The notes under the pieces were generated by a model, which did no database searches, was not told the origin of the DNA, and saw only the letters and a list, made by a program, of their open reading frames with translations. Below are positions 56,047-64,000 of a stretch of DNA of 64,000 nucleotides, in pieces. This stretch comes from Sporomusa termitida (GTDB lineage: Bacteria; Bacillota; Negativicutes; Sporomusales; Sporomusaceae): positions 248,001 to 312,000 of the forward strand of contig NZ_CP036259.1 in the NCBI RefSeq assembly GCF_007641255.1, read 5' to 3'. The position numbers and the translations under genes are program-made. Position 1 is the first letter of the stretch. Every line of letters begins with the position of its first letter.

Positions 56047-56080
56047 TGCCTGCCGGGCAACTGGTGGGCGGCTTTTTATT
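56047..56080 (+). terminator. Possible terminator after the hutG remnant
   Basis: GCCTGCC can pair with GGTGGGC with wobble pairs, followed by GGCTTTTTATTTT. It lies ~85 bases after the end of the broken gene. Stem quality is moderate. Confidence 0.4.
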
Positions 56081-56231
56081 TTGAGAAAAACTCATTGTCT
56101 TAACGAATCACCTTTTTATTGTTTATTATAAATGTCGAAATTATAATCTTTATGGTATAATTTTAGCAGATATCAGAAAGTGGATGTGATGCATTCTGAA
56201 ATGGATAATCGGTTGTATTCTGTCAGGAATA

Positions 56232-56363
56232 ATGGTTTTAGCGGGAGGCGTAGCTGTACTGACTTCTGAAATAGGGGAAAACTCTGCGAATACTTTTCTG
56301 TTTACAATATTAATGTTTTTGGTTGGCATATGGTTTTATATGAAATATGACAATTCCAAATGA
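56232..56363 (+). CDS. Small membrane protein (43 residues or more)
   Basis: The frame from ATG 56232 gives MVLAGGVAVLTSEIGENS, then a hydrophobic helix TFLFTILMFLVGIWFYM and a KYDNSK tail. The frame is open back to CTG 56196 or ATT 56193 and adds WIIGCILSG, which would complete a first transmembrane helix, so the true start may be a non-ATG codon upstream. AGGA lies 4 bases before ATG 56232. A good terminator begins 3 bases after the stop, supporting a gene. Function is unknown. Confidence 0.5.
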   Translation: MVLAGGVAVLTSEIGENSANTFLFTILMFLVGIWFYMKYDNSK

Positions 56364-56365
56364 TA

Positions 56366-56397
56366 AAAAATGTCTGCTATTAAGCAGACATTTTTTT
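56366..56397 (+). terminator. Rho-independent terminator
   Basis: AATGTCTGCT pairs with AGCAGACATT around a short loop (ATTA), extended by A/T pairs, ending in a T run, directly after the small membrane protein. Confidence 0.8.
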
Positions 56398-56516
56398 ATT
56401 TCCATATCTCACCTCAGATGACAATTTATGACACAAAAAATATCATATAATTTAATTGCTAATTTGTCCAATTGTGAAAAAGGGTAATATTTGTAGAACA
56501 AGGGGGTAGGCGTATA

Positions 56517-57533
56517 GTGAGGAGCAGAGTAAGGGTCTTACTAGCAGTATCATTTTTGATTATTTCTATCATAGCAGGAGGTTGCAACCAGGTGGAAAAG
56601 GTAGCAATACCTGTTCAAAAATATCCCGAGCGGCCTATTACTATGATTGTTCCATTCAGTGTTGGCGGTGGTTCTGATTTAATAGCACGTTCATTAGAAA
56701 AATATGCTTTCAAGCATTTAGGACAGCCATTAGTAATTATTAATAAGCCTGGTGGTGCTGGCACGATTGGCTGGAATGAACTGGCTGGAGAAAATCCGGA
56801 TGGTTATACTATTGGTATAACTGCCAGTGACTTGCTGCTATTATCACTTTATGAATCAGGCAAATACCAGTACACAACTGCACTAGATCCTCTAGCGCAA
56901 GTTACAGCACTGCCTATGGTACTGGCGGTTCAAGCTGGTCAACCCTGGCATAAGCTAAATGATTTAATTGAATATGCTAAAAATCATCCGGGTGAACTCA
57001 AATTTGGCAATGCCGGCATAGGCGGGTTTACACATGTTCTCAGTGAGACTTTCGGCCAAACGACAGATATTGTGATTAAGCATGTACCTTTTTCGGGAGC
57101 GAATGAGACGACTGCCGCATTACTAGGTGGCCATATTCAGGTTATTTTTGCTAATCCTATGGTAGTCAGAGAACATGTAAAAAGTGGAACAGTCAGAATT
57201 CTGGCTGTAAACAATGAACAGCGTATGGTTGATCCAATATTTAATTCGGTACCAACATTTAAAGAACAAGGGCTTGAGATTACTTTAAGTAATTGGTACG
57301 GAATAGCCGCTCCCAAAGAAATGCCAGCCAACATAAAAAACAAACTTGCTAAGGCACTTAAGGAGGTTATTACTGATCCAGAGTTTCGAAAAGATATGGA
57401 GGGTATGAGTATGTCAATAGAATATTTAGACCCCCAGGAATCACAGCTCAAATGGATTAATGATAGTCAGATGTTGCAGAAAACATTGCAGGAAAGCGGT
57501 ATATTAGAGCAGATTAAAACCCAGAAAAAATAA
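56517..57533 (+). CDS. TctC/Bug-family solute-binding lipoprotein
   Basis: 338 residues from GTG 56517 (AGGGGGTAGG upstream). A lipoprotein signal (LLAVSFLIISIIAGGC) gives a lipidated Cys near residue 24. The tripartite tricarboxylate transporter binding-protein pattern follows: YPERPITMIVPFSVGGGSDLIAR, NKPGGAGTIGWNELA, GNAGIGGFTHVL, and SVPTFKEQGLEI. It binds a small carboxylate outside the membrane. The TctA and TctB membrane subunits are absent nearby, so it must work with a distant transporter or as a sensor. A decayed copy of its C-terminus lies 110 bases downstream. Confidence 0.9.
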   Translation: MRSRVRVLLAVSFLIISIIAGGCNQVEKVAIPVQKYPERPITMIVPFSVGGGSDLIARSLEKYAFKHLGQPLVIINKPGGAGTIGWNELAGENPDGYTIGITASDLLLLSLYESGKYQYTTALDPLAQVTALPMVLAVQAGQPWHKLNDLIEYAKNHPGELKFGNAGIGGFTHVLSETFGQTTDIVIKHVPFSGANETTAALLGGHIQVIFANPMVVREHVKSGTVRILAVNNEQRMVDPIFNSVPTFKEQGLEITLSNWYGIAAPKEMPANIKNKLAKALKEVITDPEFRKDMEGMSMSIEYLDPQESQLKWINDSQMLQKTLQESGILEQIKTQKK

Positions 57534-57642
57534 CGTCGTCAATAAGAATCGCTGAACATGCCGCTTTGTCCTCCGGGGTAAAGTGGCTTTTATTTTTGTG
57601 GGATGCAGTGTTGCAAGAGGATGGTTCGCTGGCAGTCAACGG

Positions 57643-57702
57643 CTCAAAATATCGTTAGAAGAGTCGGGGATCATGGAGCAGATTAATGCTCAGAAGCAAT
57701 AA
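57643..57702 (+). pseudogene. Remnant of a second TctC-like gene (C-terminus only)
   Basis: The frame reads LKISLEESGIMEQINAQKQ then TAA, clearly like the last residues of the preceding gene (LQKTLQESGILEQIKTQKK). DNA after each end is also alike (CCGGGGT ... GGATG-GTTGCAAGAGG at about 57574-57620 and 57752-57792). It is what remains of a tandem duplication. No promoter or start is present. Confidence 0.65.
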
Positions 57703-57791
57703 GCTTTTAGCTGTATAGGTGAATATTTCACACTTTACGTTGCCGCCTGGCTTCCGGGGTGGGCGTTTTGGTTGGATGTATTGTTGCAAGA

Positions 57792-57920
57792 GGGGACAGG
57801 GATGTTGTTTTTGATTTTTAAACAACGATGCATTAGGATTACAATAAATATAAGCTGCCTTCGAAAGGCTGCAATAGCATAATTTTAATGTTTAGATATT
57901 GAAACATAATCCCTGTCCCC
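57792..57920. repeat. Element bounded by 12-bp inverted repeats
   Basis: GGGGACAGGGAT (57792-57803) and its exact complement (57909-57920) bound 105 bases of AT-rich DNA that contain GCCTT-TCGA-AAGGC. GGGGACAGG-type ends are common in palindromic repeats spread by REP-like transposases, so this may be a small non-coding mobile element. 57921-58366 holds no convincing gene. Confidence 0.45.
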
Positions 57921-58267
57921 TGTGTTTCGCAGATCATCTCTTTTTCCAGGCAGGACTTGCAGGCAAGGCTGGCGAACGGCTTATAGATAGTGGCTTGCTG
58001 AGGTTTTTGTGAGCATTTTCCTCTTCCGTGCCGAATCATACGCTTGCCTCCATTTCGATAAATAAAATCGCTAGTGGCCAACGGCTGGCAATGGCGATTT
58101 TTTTGCTTTGACCGGCCTTGGTCCGGGCCTGCCGGCCGGCGGGCAGCTGAAATTTGCCGGCAGACCGGTAGGCAATGGCGCCCCGGGCAAGGCAGGAACC
58201 TGCTAATATGACAAGATTCCTCATGCTAATGTCAAAAAATTCAGAAGGTGAAAATATTGTTTTCAAG

Positions 58268-58281
58268 GAATAAGCTTATTC
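58268..58281. promoter_or_regulatory. 14-bp palindrome upstream of ilvD
   Basis: GAATAAGCTTATTC is a perfect palindrome 86 bases before the IlvD start, in the place expected for an operator. No regulator gene is near. Confidence 0.3.
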
Positions 58282-58366
58282 AAGATAAGAACACCAATCT
58301 AGTGCCTGCGTTTGTGTGTGGCATCAATGGAAGATAGGCAATTAACAAGAGGAGGCAGTTATTACT

Positions 58367-60031
58367 ATGAGGAGTCATATTACCACAAGGGGATTAGAGC
58401 GGGCAACACACCGCGCCTTATATTATTCTATGGGGCATTTGCCGGAAGATCTGGATAAGCCGTTAATCGCTATTGTCAATACGCAAAATGAAACAATGCC
58501 CGGGCATATGCATTTAGACAGCATAGCCAAAGCCGTCCGAGAGGGGGTTATTGCCGCCGGCGGTACACCGATAGAGTTTTCGACCATCGGTCTTTGTGAC
58601 GGTATTGCCCAGGGGAACTACGGCATGCATTACCCCCTGGCCAGCCGGGAATTAATTTGCGATTCGGTGGAATGTATGGTCAACGGCCACCAATATGACG
58701 CCATGGTGCTGATTACCAACTGTGATAAGATTACCCCGGGCCTGTTGATGGCGGCGGTCCGCCTGAATATCCCGGCCATCATGATCAGCGGCGGCCCCAT
58801 GGCTACCGGCTGTGTTGACGGGCAGGAAATCGGTTATACAGACCTGATGGCCGCCCAGGGGGATGTGGCCAGAGGGATTATCACCCGCGAGGAGTTGTCA
58901 AAAAGGGAAAGAGATGCCTTGCCGGGCTGCGGTGCCTGTAATCTGCTGGGAACAGCCAATACGATGAATTTCCTGACCGAAGCCCTGGGCATGTGCCTGC
59001 CGGGTTCCACCTGTCTGGCCGGAACCGGCCGGCGGCTGGCTTTGGCCAAGCAAACGGGTATGAAGATTATGGAGCTTTACCACCAATCGATTCTGCCCCG
59101 TCAGATTGTAACTAAAGAAGCCATCGAAAATACAATTACCGTTGATTTGGCTATCGGCGGGTCAACGAATACAATTTTACATTTAACCGCTTTGGCCAAA
59201 ACAGCCGATATTGATTTTGATATTAACTGTTTTGCTGAGCTGGCCAAGAAAGTTCCCCATTTAGTAAAAATTAAGCCGGCCAATAACGGTCATTACCCGG
59301 CTGATGTTCATAATGCCGGCGGCATAACCGCCTTGATGGGGCAGTTGTGCCAGGATGGATTACTGCACAAGGATGTGTTAACCGTTACCGGCCAAACCGT
59401 CGAGGCGAATGTACGGGCTGCCAAAGTAATTAACAACACGGTAATCCGGCCGCTGGACAATGCTTACTCGGCCCAGGGCGGCCTGCAGCTGCTGTATGGC
59501 AATCTGGCCCCGGCAGGCTCGGTGTGCAAGAGTGCGGCGGTTGTGCCGGAGATGCATCACCACAAAGGTCCGGCCAGAATTTTTAATCAGGAAGAGCCGG
59601 CGGTGGCTGCCATTTATGGGGGCCAGATCAAACCTGGTGATGTTGTCGTAGTGCGGTACGAAGGTCCGAAAGGCGGCCCGGGCATGCGGGAAATGCTCAC
59701 AGCTACCGCCGCAATTGTCGGGATGGGATTGTCCAAAGAAGTGGCATTGGTCACTGACGGCCGTTTTTCCGGAGCTACTGCCGGCGCGGCGGTAGGTCAT
59801 GTTTCGCCTGAAGCCGCCGAAGGCGGTCCCATTGCCCTGATTGAAGAAGGGGATATAATCGAGATTAATATTCCTGAAGGCAAAATCCATCTGCATGTAG
59901 CGGCGGAGGAGCTGACTCGCCGGAAAGCGGCCTGGCAGCCGGTAGCTCAGGATCATGTGATTAAGGGCAGCTATCTTGACCGGTATGCGAAAATGGTATC
60001 GTCGGCTATGGATGGTGCTGTTTTTAAGTAG
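58367..60031 (+). CDS. ilvD: Dihydroxy-acid dehydratase family protein
   Basis: 554 residues, the usual IlvD/Edd length. Cluster and substrate motifs: NTQNETMPGHMHL, TNCDKITPGLLMAA, GCGACNLLGTANTMN, GGSTNTILHL and the C-terminal DGRFSGATAGAAVGHVSPEAAEGGP. It dehydrates 2,3-dihydroxy acids to 2-keto acids, classically forming 2-ketoisovalerate. The start MRSHITTRGLERATHRALYYSMG is more divergent than housekeeping IlvD. It heads a cluster with two PanB-type genes and two LarA-type genes and no valine synthesis genes, so a sugar-acid or branched-acid role is possible. Confidence 0.85.
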   Translation: MRSHITTRGLERATHRALYYSMGHLPEDLDKPLIAIVNTQNETMPGHMHLDSIAKAVREGVIAAGGTPIEFSTIGLCDGIAQGNYGMHYPLASRELICDSVECMVNGHQYDAMVLITNCDKITPGLLMAAVRLNIPAIMISGGPMATGCVDGQEIGYTDLMAAQGDVARGIITREELSKRERDALPGCGACNLLGTANTMNFLTEALGMCLPGSTCLAGTGRRLALAKQTGMKIMELYHQSILPRQIVTKEAIENTITVDLAIGGSTNTILHLTALAKTADIDFDINCFAELAKKVPHLVKIKPANNGHYPADVHNAGGITALMGQLCQDGLLHKDVLTVTGQTVEANVRAAKVINNTVIRPLDNAYSAQGGLQLLYGNLAPAGSVCKSAAVVPEMHHHKGPARIFNQEEPAVAAIYGGQIKPGDVVVVRYEGPKGGPGMREMLTATAAIVGMGLSKEVALVTDGRFSGATAGAAVGHVSPEAAEGGPIALIEEGDIIEINIPEGKIHLHVAAEELTRRKAAWQPVAQDHVIKGSYLDRYAKMVSSAMDGAVFK

Positions 60032-60111
60032 GCGTCTAGAGTAGGGTCTACAGTTTTAAGATTGACACGCTACTAAAATAAAACATCAAAAAACAGGAGG
60101 GAATATAACTT

Positions 60112-60945
60112 ATGGCGAAAGTAAAAATTACAATCCCGGAGATTCTTGCAACCAAGCATAACGGTAAAAAGTTCAAAATGATCACAGTCTATGATTTTCC
60201 GATGGCAGGCATTGTGGACCGCTCAGCTGCAGAACTGATTCTGGTCGGCGATTCTCTGGGCATGGTTATCCAGGGGCATGACGGCACAATTCCGGTAAAT
60301 CTTGAAGATATATTATATCATCTCAAGCTTGTCCGCCGGGGAGCGCCCAATACCTTTGTTGTCGGTGATATGCCGTTCCTGTCCTACCAGGTTAACAAGG
60401 ATGAAGCCATCCGCAATGCCGGTACCCTGCTCAAAGCCGGCGCTGATTGTGTAAAGATGGAGGGGGATATTAAGATTGCGGCCACTGTCAAGGCTGTAGT
60501 CGATGCCGGCATCCCGGTTATGGGCCATATCGGCTTAACCCCGCAAACAGCGGCCATGATGGGCGGCTTTAAGGTCCAGGGCAAGAGCGCCGAAGCGGCT
60601 GAGAAGCTGATGGAAGCGGCAATTGCCATCGATAATGCCGGTGTATTTGCCATGGTTCTGGAGTGCATGCCGGCGTCATTATGCAAGCTGATTACAGAAC
60701 GCGTCAAGTGCGCGACCATTAGTGTCGGCGGTGGCAAGGATTGCAACGGCCATAATCTGAATGCCTATGATCTTGTCGGTATTTTTGATAAATTTGTGCC
60801 GAAGTTTGTTAAGCAATATGCCCAGATGGGGCCGCAAATGGTCGAAGCGTTTGATACCTGGTGCCAAGAGATTGATGACGGTACCTTCCCGGAAGAGAAG
60901 CATTGCTTTACCATGAACGATGAGGATCTGAAACGGTTATACTAA
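60112..60945 (+). CDS. panB: PanB-family ketopantoate hydroxymethyltransferase paralogue 1
   Basis: 277 residues, the PanB/KPHMT barrel. Metal and catalytic positions are recognisable: VGDSLGM, VGDMPF, CVKMEGD, MGHIGLTPQ and the Glu in VLECMPA. The end of the barrel reads SVGGGKDCNGHNLNAYD where true PanB have GIGAG-x-x-(D/H)GQ, so the active-site rim is altered. It is 26 bases upstream of a more standard PanB. The reaction of PanB is 2-ketoisovalerate plus methylene-tetrahydrofolate giving ketopantoate; this copy may use a different 2-keto acid or run in reverse. Confidence 0.85.
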   Translation: MAKVKITIPEILATKHNGKKFKMITVYDFPMAGIVDRSAAELILVGDSLGMVIQGHDGTIPVNLEDILYHLKLVRRGAPNTFVVGDMPFLSYQVNKDEAIRNAGTLLKAGADCVKMEGDIKIAATVKAVVDAGIPVMGHIGLTPQTAAMMGGFKVQGKSAEAAEKLMEAAIAIDNAGVFAMVLECMPASLCKLITERVKCATISVGGGKDCNGHNLNAYDLVGIFDKFVPKFVKQYAQMGPQMVEAFDTWCQEIDDGTFPEEKHCFTMNDEDLKRLY

Positions 60946-60971
60946 TTTATTGAAAAAAGAGGTGCTGAAGA

Positions 60972-61826
60972 ATGGCTAGAAAAACAATTAATGATTTTGC
61001 CCAAATGGTGAGCAAAGGGGAAAAAATTGTCTACCTTACGGCTTATGATTACCTGACAGCTAAGATGCAGGAAAAAGCGGGCGTGGATATGATTCTGGTT
61101 GGCGACTCGCTGGGGATGGTTACGCTGGGGTATGATACCACTTTCCCGGTCACCATGGATGATATGGTCCGCCATTGCCAGGCTGTGCGGCGCGGTGCCC
61201 CCAATACCTTTGTCGTCGGCGATATGCCCTATATGTCATATCAGACCTCCAATGAACAGGCCATTGCCAATGCCGGGCGGCTGATTAAAGAGGCCGATGT
61301 CGATGCGATTAAACTGGAAGGCGGCGGCCCCATGATTGCCGAACGGGTTAAAGCGATTCAGCAGGCCGGGATACTGGTCATGGGACACATCGGTCTGACG
61401 CCGCAGCTTATGGGCCAGATCGGCGGCTACAAAGCGCAGGGCCGCAGTGCCGCGGCGGCGATGAAGATTGTTGATCAGGCCAAAGTGGTGGAGGCAGCCG
61501 GGGCCTTCAGCATTCTTGTAGAAGGGGTGCCTGCCGCTGTCGGCAAAGCCATTACCGAAAGAGCCGGTATCCCCATTCTGGGCATTGGCGCCGGTTCCTA
61601 TACCCATGGACAGCTGCTGATATATGCTGATATGGTGGGGATGTATGATAACTTTACCCCGAAATTCGTCAAAAAGTACGCTAATGTGGGCGAGGTTCTG
61701 ACAAACGCCTTTAAAGAATATGTGGCTGAAGTCCGGGCTGCTCAGTTCCCGGTGGATGCCGAGCATACGTATGGCATGAAAGAAGCTGATGTGAAAGAGT
61801 TTCTGGCGGCGCTGGACAAAGAATAG
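60972..61826 (+). CDS. panB: PanB-family ketopantoate hydroxymethyltransferase paralogue 2
   Basis: 284 residues. VGDSLGMVTLGYDTT, VGDMPYMSYQ, IKLEGG, MGHIGLTPQ, VEGVPAAVGK and GIGAGSYTHGQLLIYADMVGM are all in place, so it is close to true PanB although the HGQ segment replaces the usual DGQ. Only about half of its residues match the copy just upstream, so the two are old paralogues and not a recent duplication. PanC and PanD are not in the window. A terminator lies ~60 bases after the stop, separating it from the LarA-type genes. Confidence 0.88.
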   Translation: MARKTINDFAQMVSKGEKIVYLTAYDYLTAKMQEKAGVDMILVGDSLGMVTLGYDTTFPVTMDDMVRHCQAVRRGAPNTFVVGDMPYMSYQTSNEQAIANAGRLIKEADVDAIKLEGGGPMIAERVKAIQQAGILVMGHIGLTPQLMGQIGGYKAQGRSAAAAMKIVDQAKVVEAAGAFSILVEGVPAAVGKAITERAGIPILGIGAGSYTHGQLLIYADMVGMYDNFTPKFVKKYANVGEVLTNAFKEYVAEVRAAQFPVDAEHTYGMKEADVKEFLAALDKE

Positions 61827-61886
61827 AAAGCGGGAGTTTTCTGACCGGCTGCATATTTTTCGACAAAATTAATTAGCAATTCTTCG

Positions 61887-61926
61887 GGAATGAGTTCTGT
61901 AAAAAACAGGACTCATTCCTTTTAAT
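61887..61926 (+). terminator. Rho-independent terminator
   Basis: GGAATGAGT (61887-61895) pairs with ACTCATTCC (61911-61919), with CTGT/ACAG closing the loop, then TTTTAATTT. Confidence 0.75.
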
Positions 61927-61994
61927 TTCGCCTAATACGGCGGTTATTGAGTCATGCAGTGCTTGAAACATATTTTATATTAATCGCACAGCTA

Positions 61995-62018
61995 TTTGTT
62001 CGGGCATGGCTGAACAAA
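61995..62018. promoter_or_regulatory. Inverted repeat, possible operator before the LarA-type genes
   Basis: TTTGTTC (61995-62001) and GAACAAA (62012-62018) with a 10-base centre, ~220 bases before the LarA gene. A second hairpin GCGGGCA/TGCCCGC lies at 62153-62174. The remaining leader from 61927 to 62235 shows no gene. Confidence 0.3.
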
Positions 62019-62235
62019 GGCTGGCTGTACAATATTTTTATGGTAATGGTCAATAAATTAGGCAGGAATTGATAGACAATTTAAAAAACTAATACTAATA
62101 TGAAAGTTAGGAAAAGGATGGCGGTGCTGCCCCCAGTTATGGAGCCGTCTGCGCGGGCAGCTGCCGGTGCCCGCAAGTAAAAAAGTATAGGCAGCACATT
62201 ATGTCTGTGTCTATGACGAGAAAGGATGGGAGTTT

Positions 62236-63516
62236 GTGCAAGGTACAGTAGTTGAATTGCCTTATGGCCAGGAAACGGTACAAGTAACTGTTCCCCCCAA
62301 TAATCTGATCGGTGTATTTTCGCCGCAGGCTGTGGCGGTCGTAACTGATATCAGGCAGGAAATTATTCGGGCTCTCAACAACCCGATCGGCACTAAAAAG
62401 CTGCCGGAATTGGTTAAAGGTGCGAAAAAAGTGGTCATTGTTGCGGATGACAATACCCGTTTAACACCGACGGCGGCGATTATCCCGGTATTGCTTGATG
62501 AAATGAACGCGGCCGGCATTGCCGATGAGCAGATAACGATTATTATTGCGCTGGGCACCCACCGGTTTATGACTGAGGAAGAAATACTCGTTAAATTTGG
62601 TGAGGCAGTTGTTAAGCGGGTTACAATTAAAAATCACGATTTCAAGAATCCGGCCGCCCTTGTCGATCTGGGCCAGACACCGAACGGGACAAGTGTCTGG
62701 GTGAACCGCGAGGCTTATGAGGCTGATTTTAAAATCGGGATTGGCAGTATCGTGCCACATCATATTCCCGGGTTTGCCGGCGGGGCCAAAATTGTTCAGC
62801 CCGGTATTTCCGGGGAACACACTACGGCCGCGACCCATTTGCTCAGTGTCCGGGCACCGCGTTCGTATTTAGGCGTGGCAGATAATCCGGTACGGCGGGA
62901 GTTAAATATGATAGCAGGCAAAATTGGCCTGCATACAATTTTTAATACGGTGTTAAACCGGCACGGTCAGGTAGTGGGGGCCTTTTTCGGCGATGTGGAG
63001 GCGGCTTTCAGGCAGGGAGTGGCTTTGTCCAGAGAGGTATATGCGGCAGAAATTCCGGAAGCGGCCGACATCGTGATCGCCGGCTCCCATCCCTGTGATA
63101 TTGAATTCTGGCAGGCCCATAAAACGCTATATCCTGCCGACCTTGCCGTAAAAGCGGGGGGGACCATTATTCTGGTTACGCCCTGTTATGAGGGCGTGGC
63201 CGTTACCCATGGCGATATGCTGGATATTACCTGCCATACGGCTGATTGTTTAAAGAAAATGGTAACCGATAAGCAGGTGCCGGATGAAGTGGCCGCGGCC
63301 TTAGCCATTGCCTGGGCCCAGGTGAAAGAACGGGAGGCAGTATTTATCGTTTCTGACGGTATTGTAGCTGACGCTGCCAGGCGCCTGGGGTTTACCCCGT
63401 TTGCCACCGTGCAAAACGCCTTGGCGGCCGCTGTCGCCAAACATGGCCGGAATGCCAGGGTAACAGTGCTGACCCATGCGCCGGATATGCTGCCGATTAT
63501 TAAGCCAGGGCGTTGA
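62236..63516 (+). CDS. LarA-family nickel-pincer hydroxyacid racemase
   Basis: 426 residues from GTG 62236 (GGATGGGAG upstream), the normal LarA length. Family motifs: VADDNTRLTP, IALGTHR, the pincer and His region VPHHIPGFAGGAK ... PGISGEHTTAATH, and SHPCDIEFWQAHKTLYPA near the end. LarA enzymes racemise or epimerise 2-hydroxy acids with the nickel-pincer cofactor made by LarB, LarC and LarE, which are not in this window. Placement beside IlvD and PanB genes suggests a branched hydroxy acid rather than lactate. Confidence 0.88.
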   Translation: MQGTVVELPYGQETVQVTVPPNNLIGVFSPQAVAVVTDIRQEIIRALNNPIGTKKLPELVKGAKKVVIVADDNTRLTPTAAIIPVLLDEMNAAGIADEQITIIIALGTHRFMTEEEILVKFGEAVVKRVTIKNHDFKNPAALVDLGQTPNGTSVWVNREAYEADFKIGIGSIVPHHIPGFAGGAKIVQPGISGEHTTAATHLLSVRAPRSYLGVADNPVRRELNMIAGKIGLHTIFNTVLNRHGQVVGAFFGDVEAAFRQGVALSREVYAAEIPEAADIVIAGSHPCDIEFWQAHKTLYPADLAVKAGGTIILVTPCYEGVAVTHGDMLDITCHTADCLKKMVTDKQVPDEVAAALAIAWAQVKEREAVFIVSDGIVADAARRLGFTPFATVQNALAAAVAKHGRNARVTVLTHAPDMLPIIKPGR

Positions 63517-63550
63517 GTACAGTAATTTTTTCGAGAAAGGGTGTTTAACG

Positions 63551-64000
63551 GTGAGAGAATTTAATCTGAAATACGGTACCGGAGAACTAAGCTTTTCCAT
63601 CCCTAAAAAGCAGGTCGTGCATGAGATTATTGGCAATGAATATCCGCCTGTAGCGGATATCCCTCAGGCTGTCCGGGCCGCGCTGGCAGCGGCTATTGAT
63701 TCACCACCCCTGGGCGAGATTGTAAAGCCAGGCGAAAAAGTAGTAATTTCTGTCAGTGATATTACCCGCTCCTGGCAGCAAATGCCGCTGGTATTGCCTG
63801 AGATTATTGAGATGCTGAATAAAGCCGGTGTGCCTGATGAAAATATTACTATTATTATTGCGGTAGGCGGCCACCGGCAAAACACCGAGCAGGAGTTTAT
63901 CCAGCTGTGCGGCCGGGAAACCTGCCATCGCATCAGAGTAATCAATCATGATGCCTGGGATACCGACAATATGGTCTATCTGGGAAAAACCAGCCGGGGC
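63551..64000 (+). CDS. Second LarA-family protein, cut by the window end
   Basis: 150 residues are visible from GTG 63551. The N-terminal LarA domain is clear: IPKKQVVHEIIGNEYPP, VVISVSDITRSWQQMP, IIIAVGGHRQNTEQEF and VINHDAWD. It follows the first LarA-type gene by 34 bases, so two paralogues are made together and may form a mixed complex or serve different steps. The catalytic half lies outside the window. Confidence 0.85.
   Translation, partial: MREFNLKYGTGELSFSIPKKQVVHEIIGNEYPPVADIPQAVRAALAAAIDSPPLGEIVKPGEKVVISVSDITRSWQQMPLVLPEIIEMLNKAGVPDENITIIIAVGGHRQNTEQEFIQLCGRETCHRIRVINHDAWDTDNMVYLGKTSRG

Noticed and set aside
58036-58266. Minus-strand ORF of 76 codons before ilvD
   Set aside because: No ribosome site and a low-complexity composition; the DNA is GC-rich palindromic sequence.

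Overview
The window looks like chromosomal DNA of an anaerobic, diderm Firmicute of the Negativicutes, most likely a Sporomusa-like homoacetogen. This rests on a TonB-dependent receptor in a genome with Firmicute-type Shine-Dalgarno sites, sigma-54 promoters, oxygen-sensitive enzymes (radical SAM, glycyl radical, 4-hydroxybutyryl-CoA dehydratase, bifurcating-type EtfA), a selenoprotein, and the general character of the 16S rRNA. The genus is inference.

1-5.2 kb is a haem iron acquisition cluster: ABC-2 permease end, flavodoxin, HutW/ChuW-type anaerobic haem-degrading radical SAM enzyme, TonB receptor and ChaN-like protein. 5.6-19.3 kb is regulation and envelope: a PAS/PucR regulator, an HD-GYP phosphodiesterase, a c-di-GMP-I riboswitch with terminator in front of a chemoreceptor, an SGNH hydrolase, LrgA/LrgB, a PocR-PAS-GGDEF cyclase and an unusual ABC permease/ATPase pair. 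19.4-22.8 kb holds a TetR repressor and an ABC exporter whose palindromic operators share a core.

24-37.7 kb is a 4-hydroxybutyrate/butyrate operon. A PAS-AAA-Fis activator is followed by two enhancer-like palindromes and a -24/-12 promoter, then permease, abfD, NifU-like, a small Cys protein, CoA-transferase, an unknown protein, an unannotated selenoprotein with an in-frame TGA and a SECIS-like hairpin, thiolase, acyl-CoA dehydrogenase, etfB, ferredoxin-fused etfA, hbd and crt. Together they would take 4-hydroxybutyrate through crotonyl-CoA to acetyl-CoA, and also to butyryl-CoA.

37.8-45.3 kb: P5C dehydrogenase and a LysR regulator on the minus strand, then a siroheme sulfite reductase-like protein, a glycyl radical enzyme whose active-site residues match isethionate sulfite-lyase, and its activase. 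This suggests isethionate C-S cleavage coupled to sulfite reduction. 45.4-52.2 kb holds a DUF1540 gene, tRNA-Leu, Pro, Val and Gly, and 16S-23S-5S rRNA. The 16S and 23S genes each carry a roughly 100-nt hairpin insertion, and the two insertions resemble each other.

52.5-58.3 kb: an SDR dehydrogenase behind a consensus sigma-54 promoter, an AEC transporter, a frameshifted formimidoylglutamase, a small membrane protein, an orphan TctC-type binding protein with a decayed duplicate, and two inverted-repeat elements. 58.4-64 kb: IlvD, two tandem divergent PanB paralogues and two LarA-family proteins (the last cut by the window end), possibly a branched hydroxyacid pathway. No CRISPR array, intact insertion sequence or prophage was seen.
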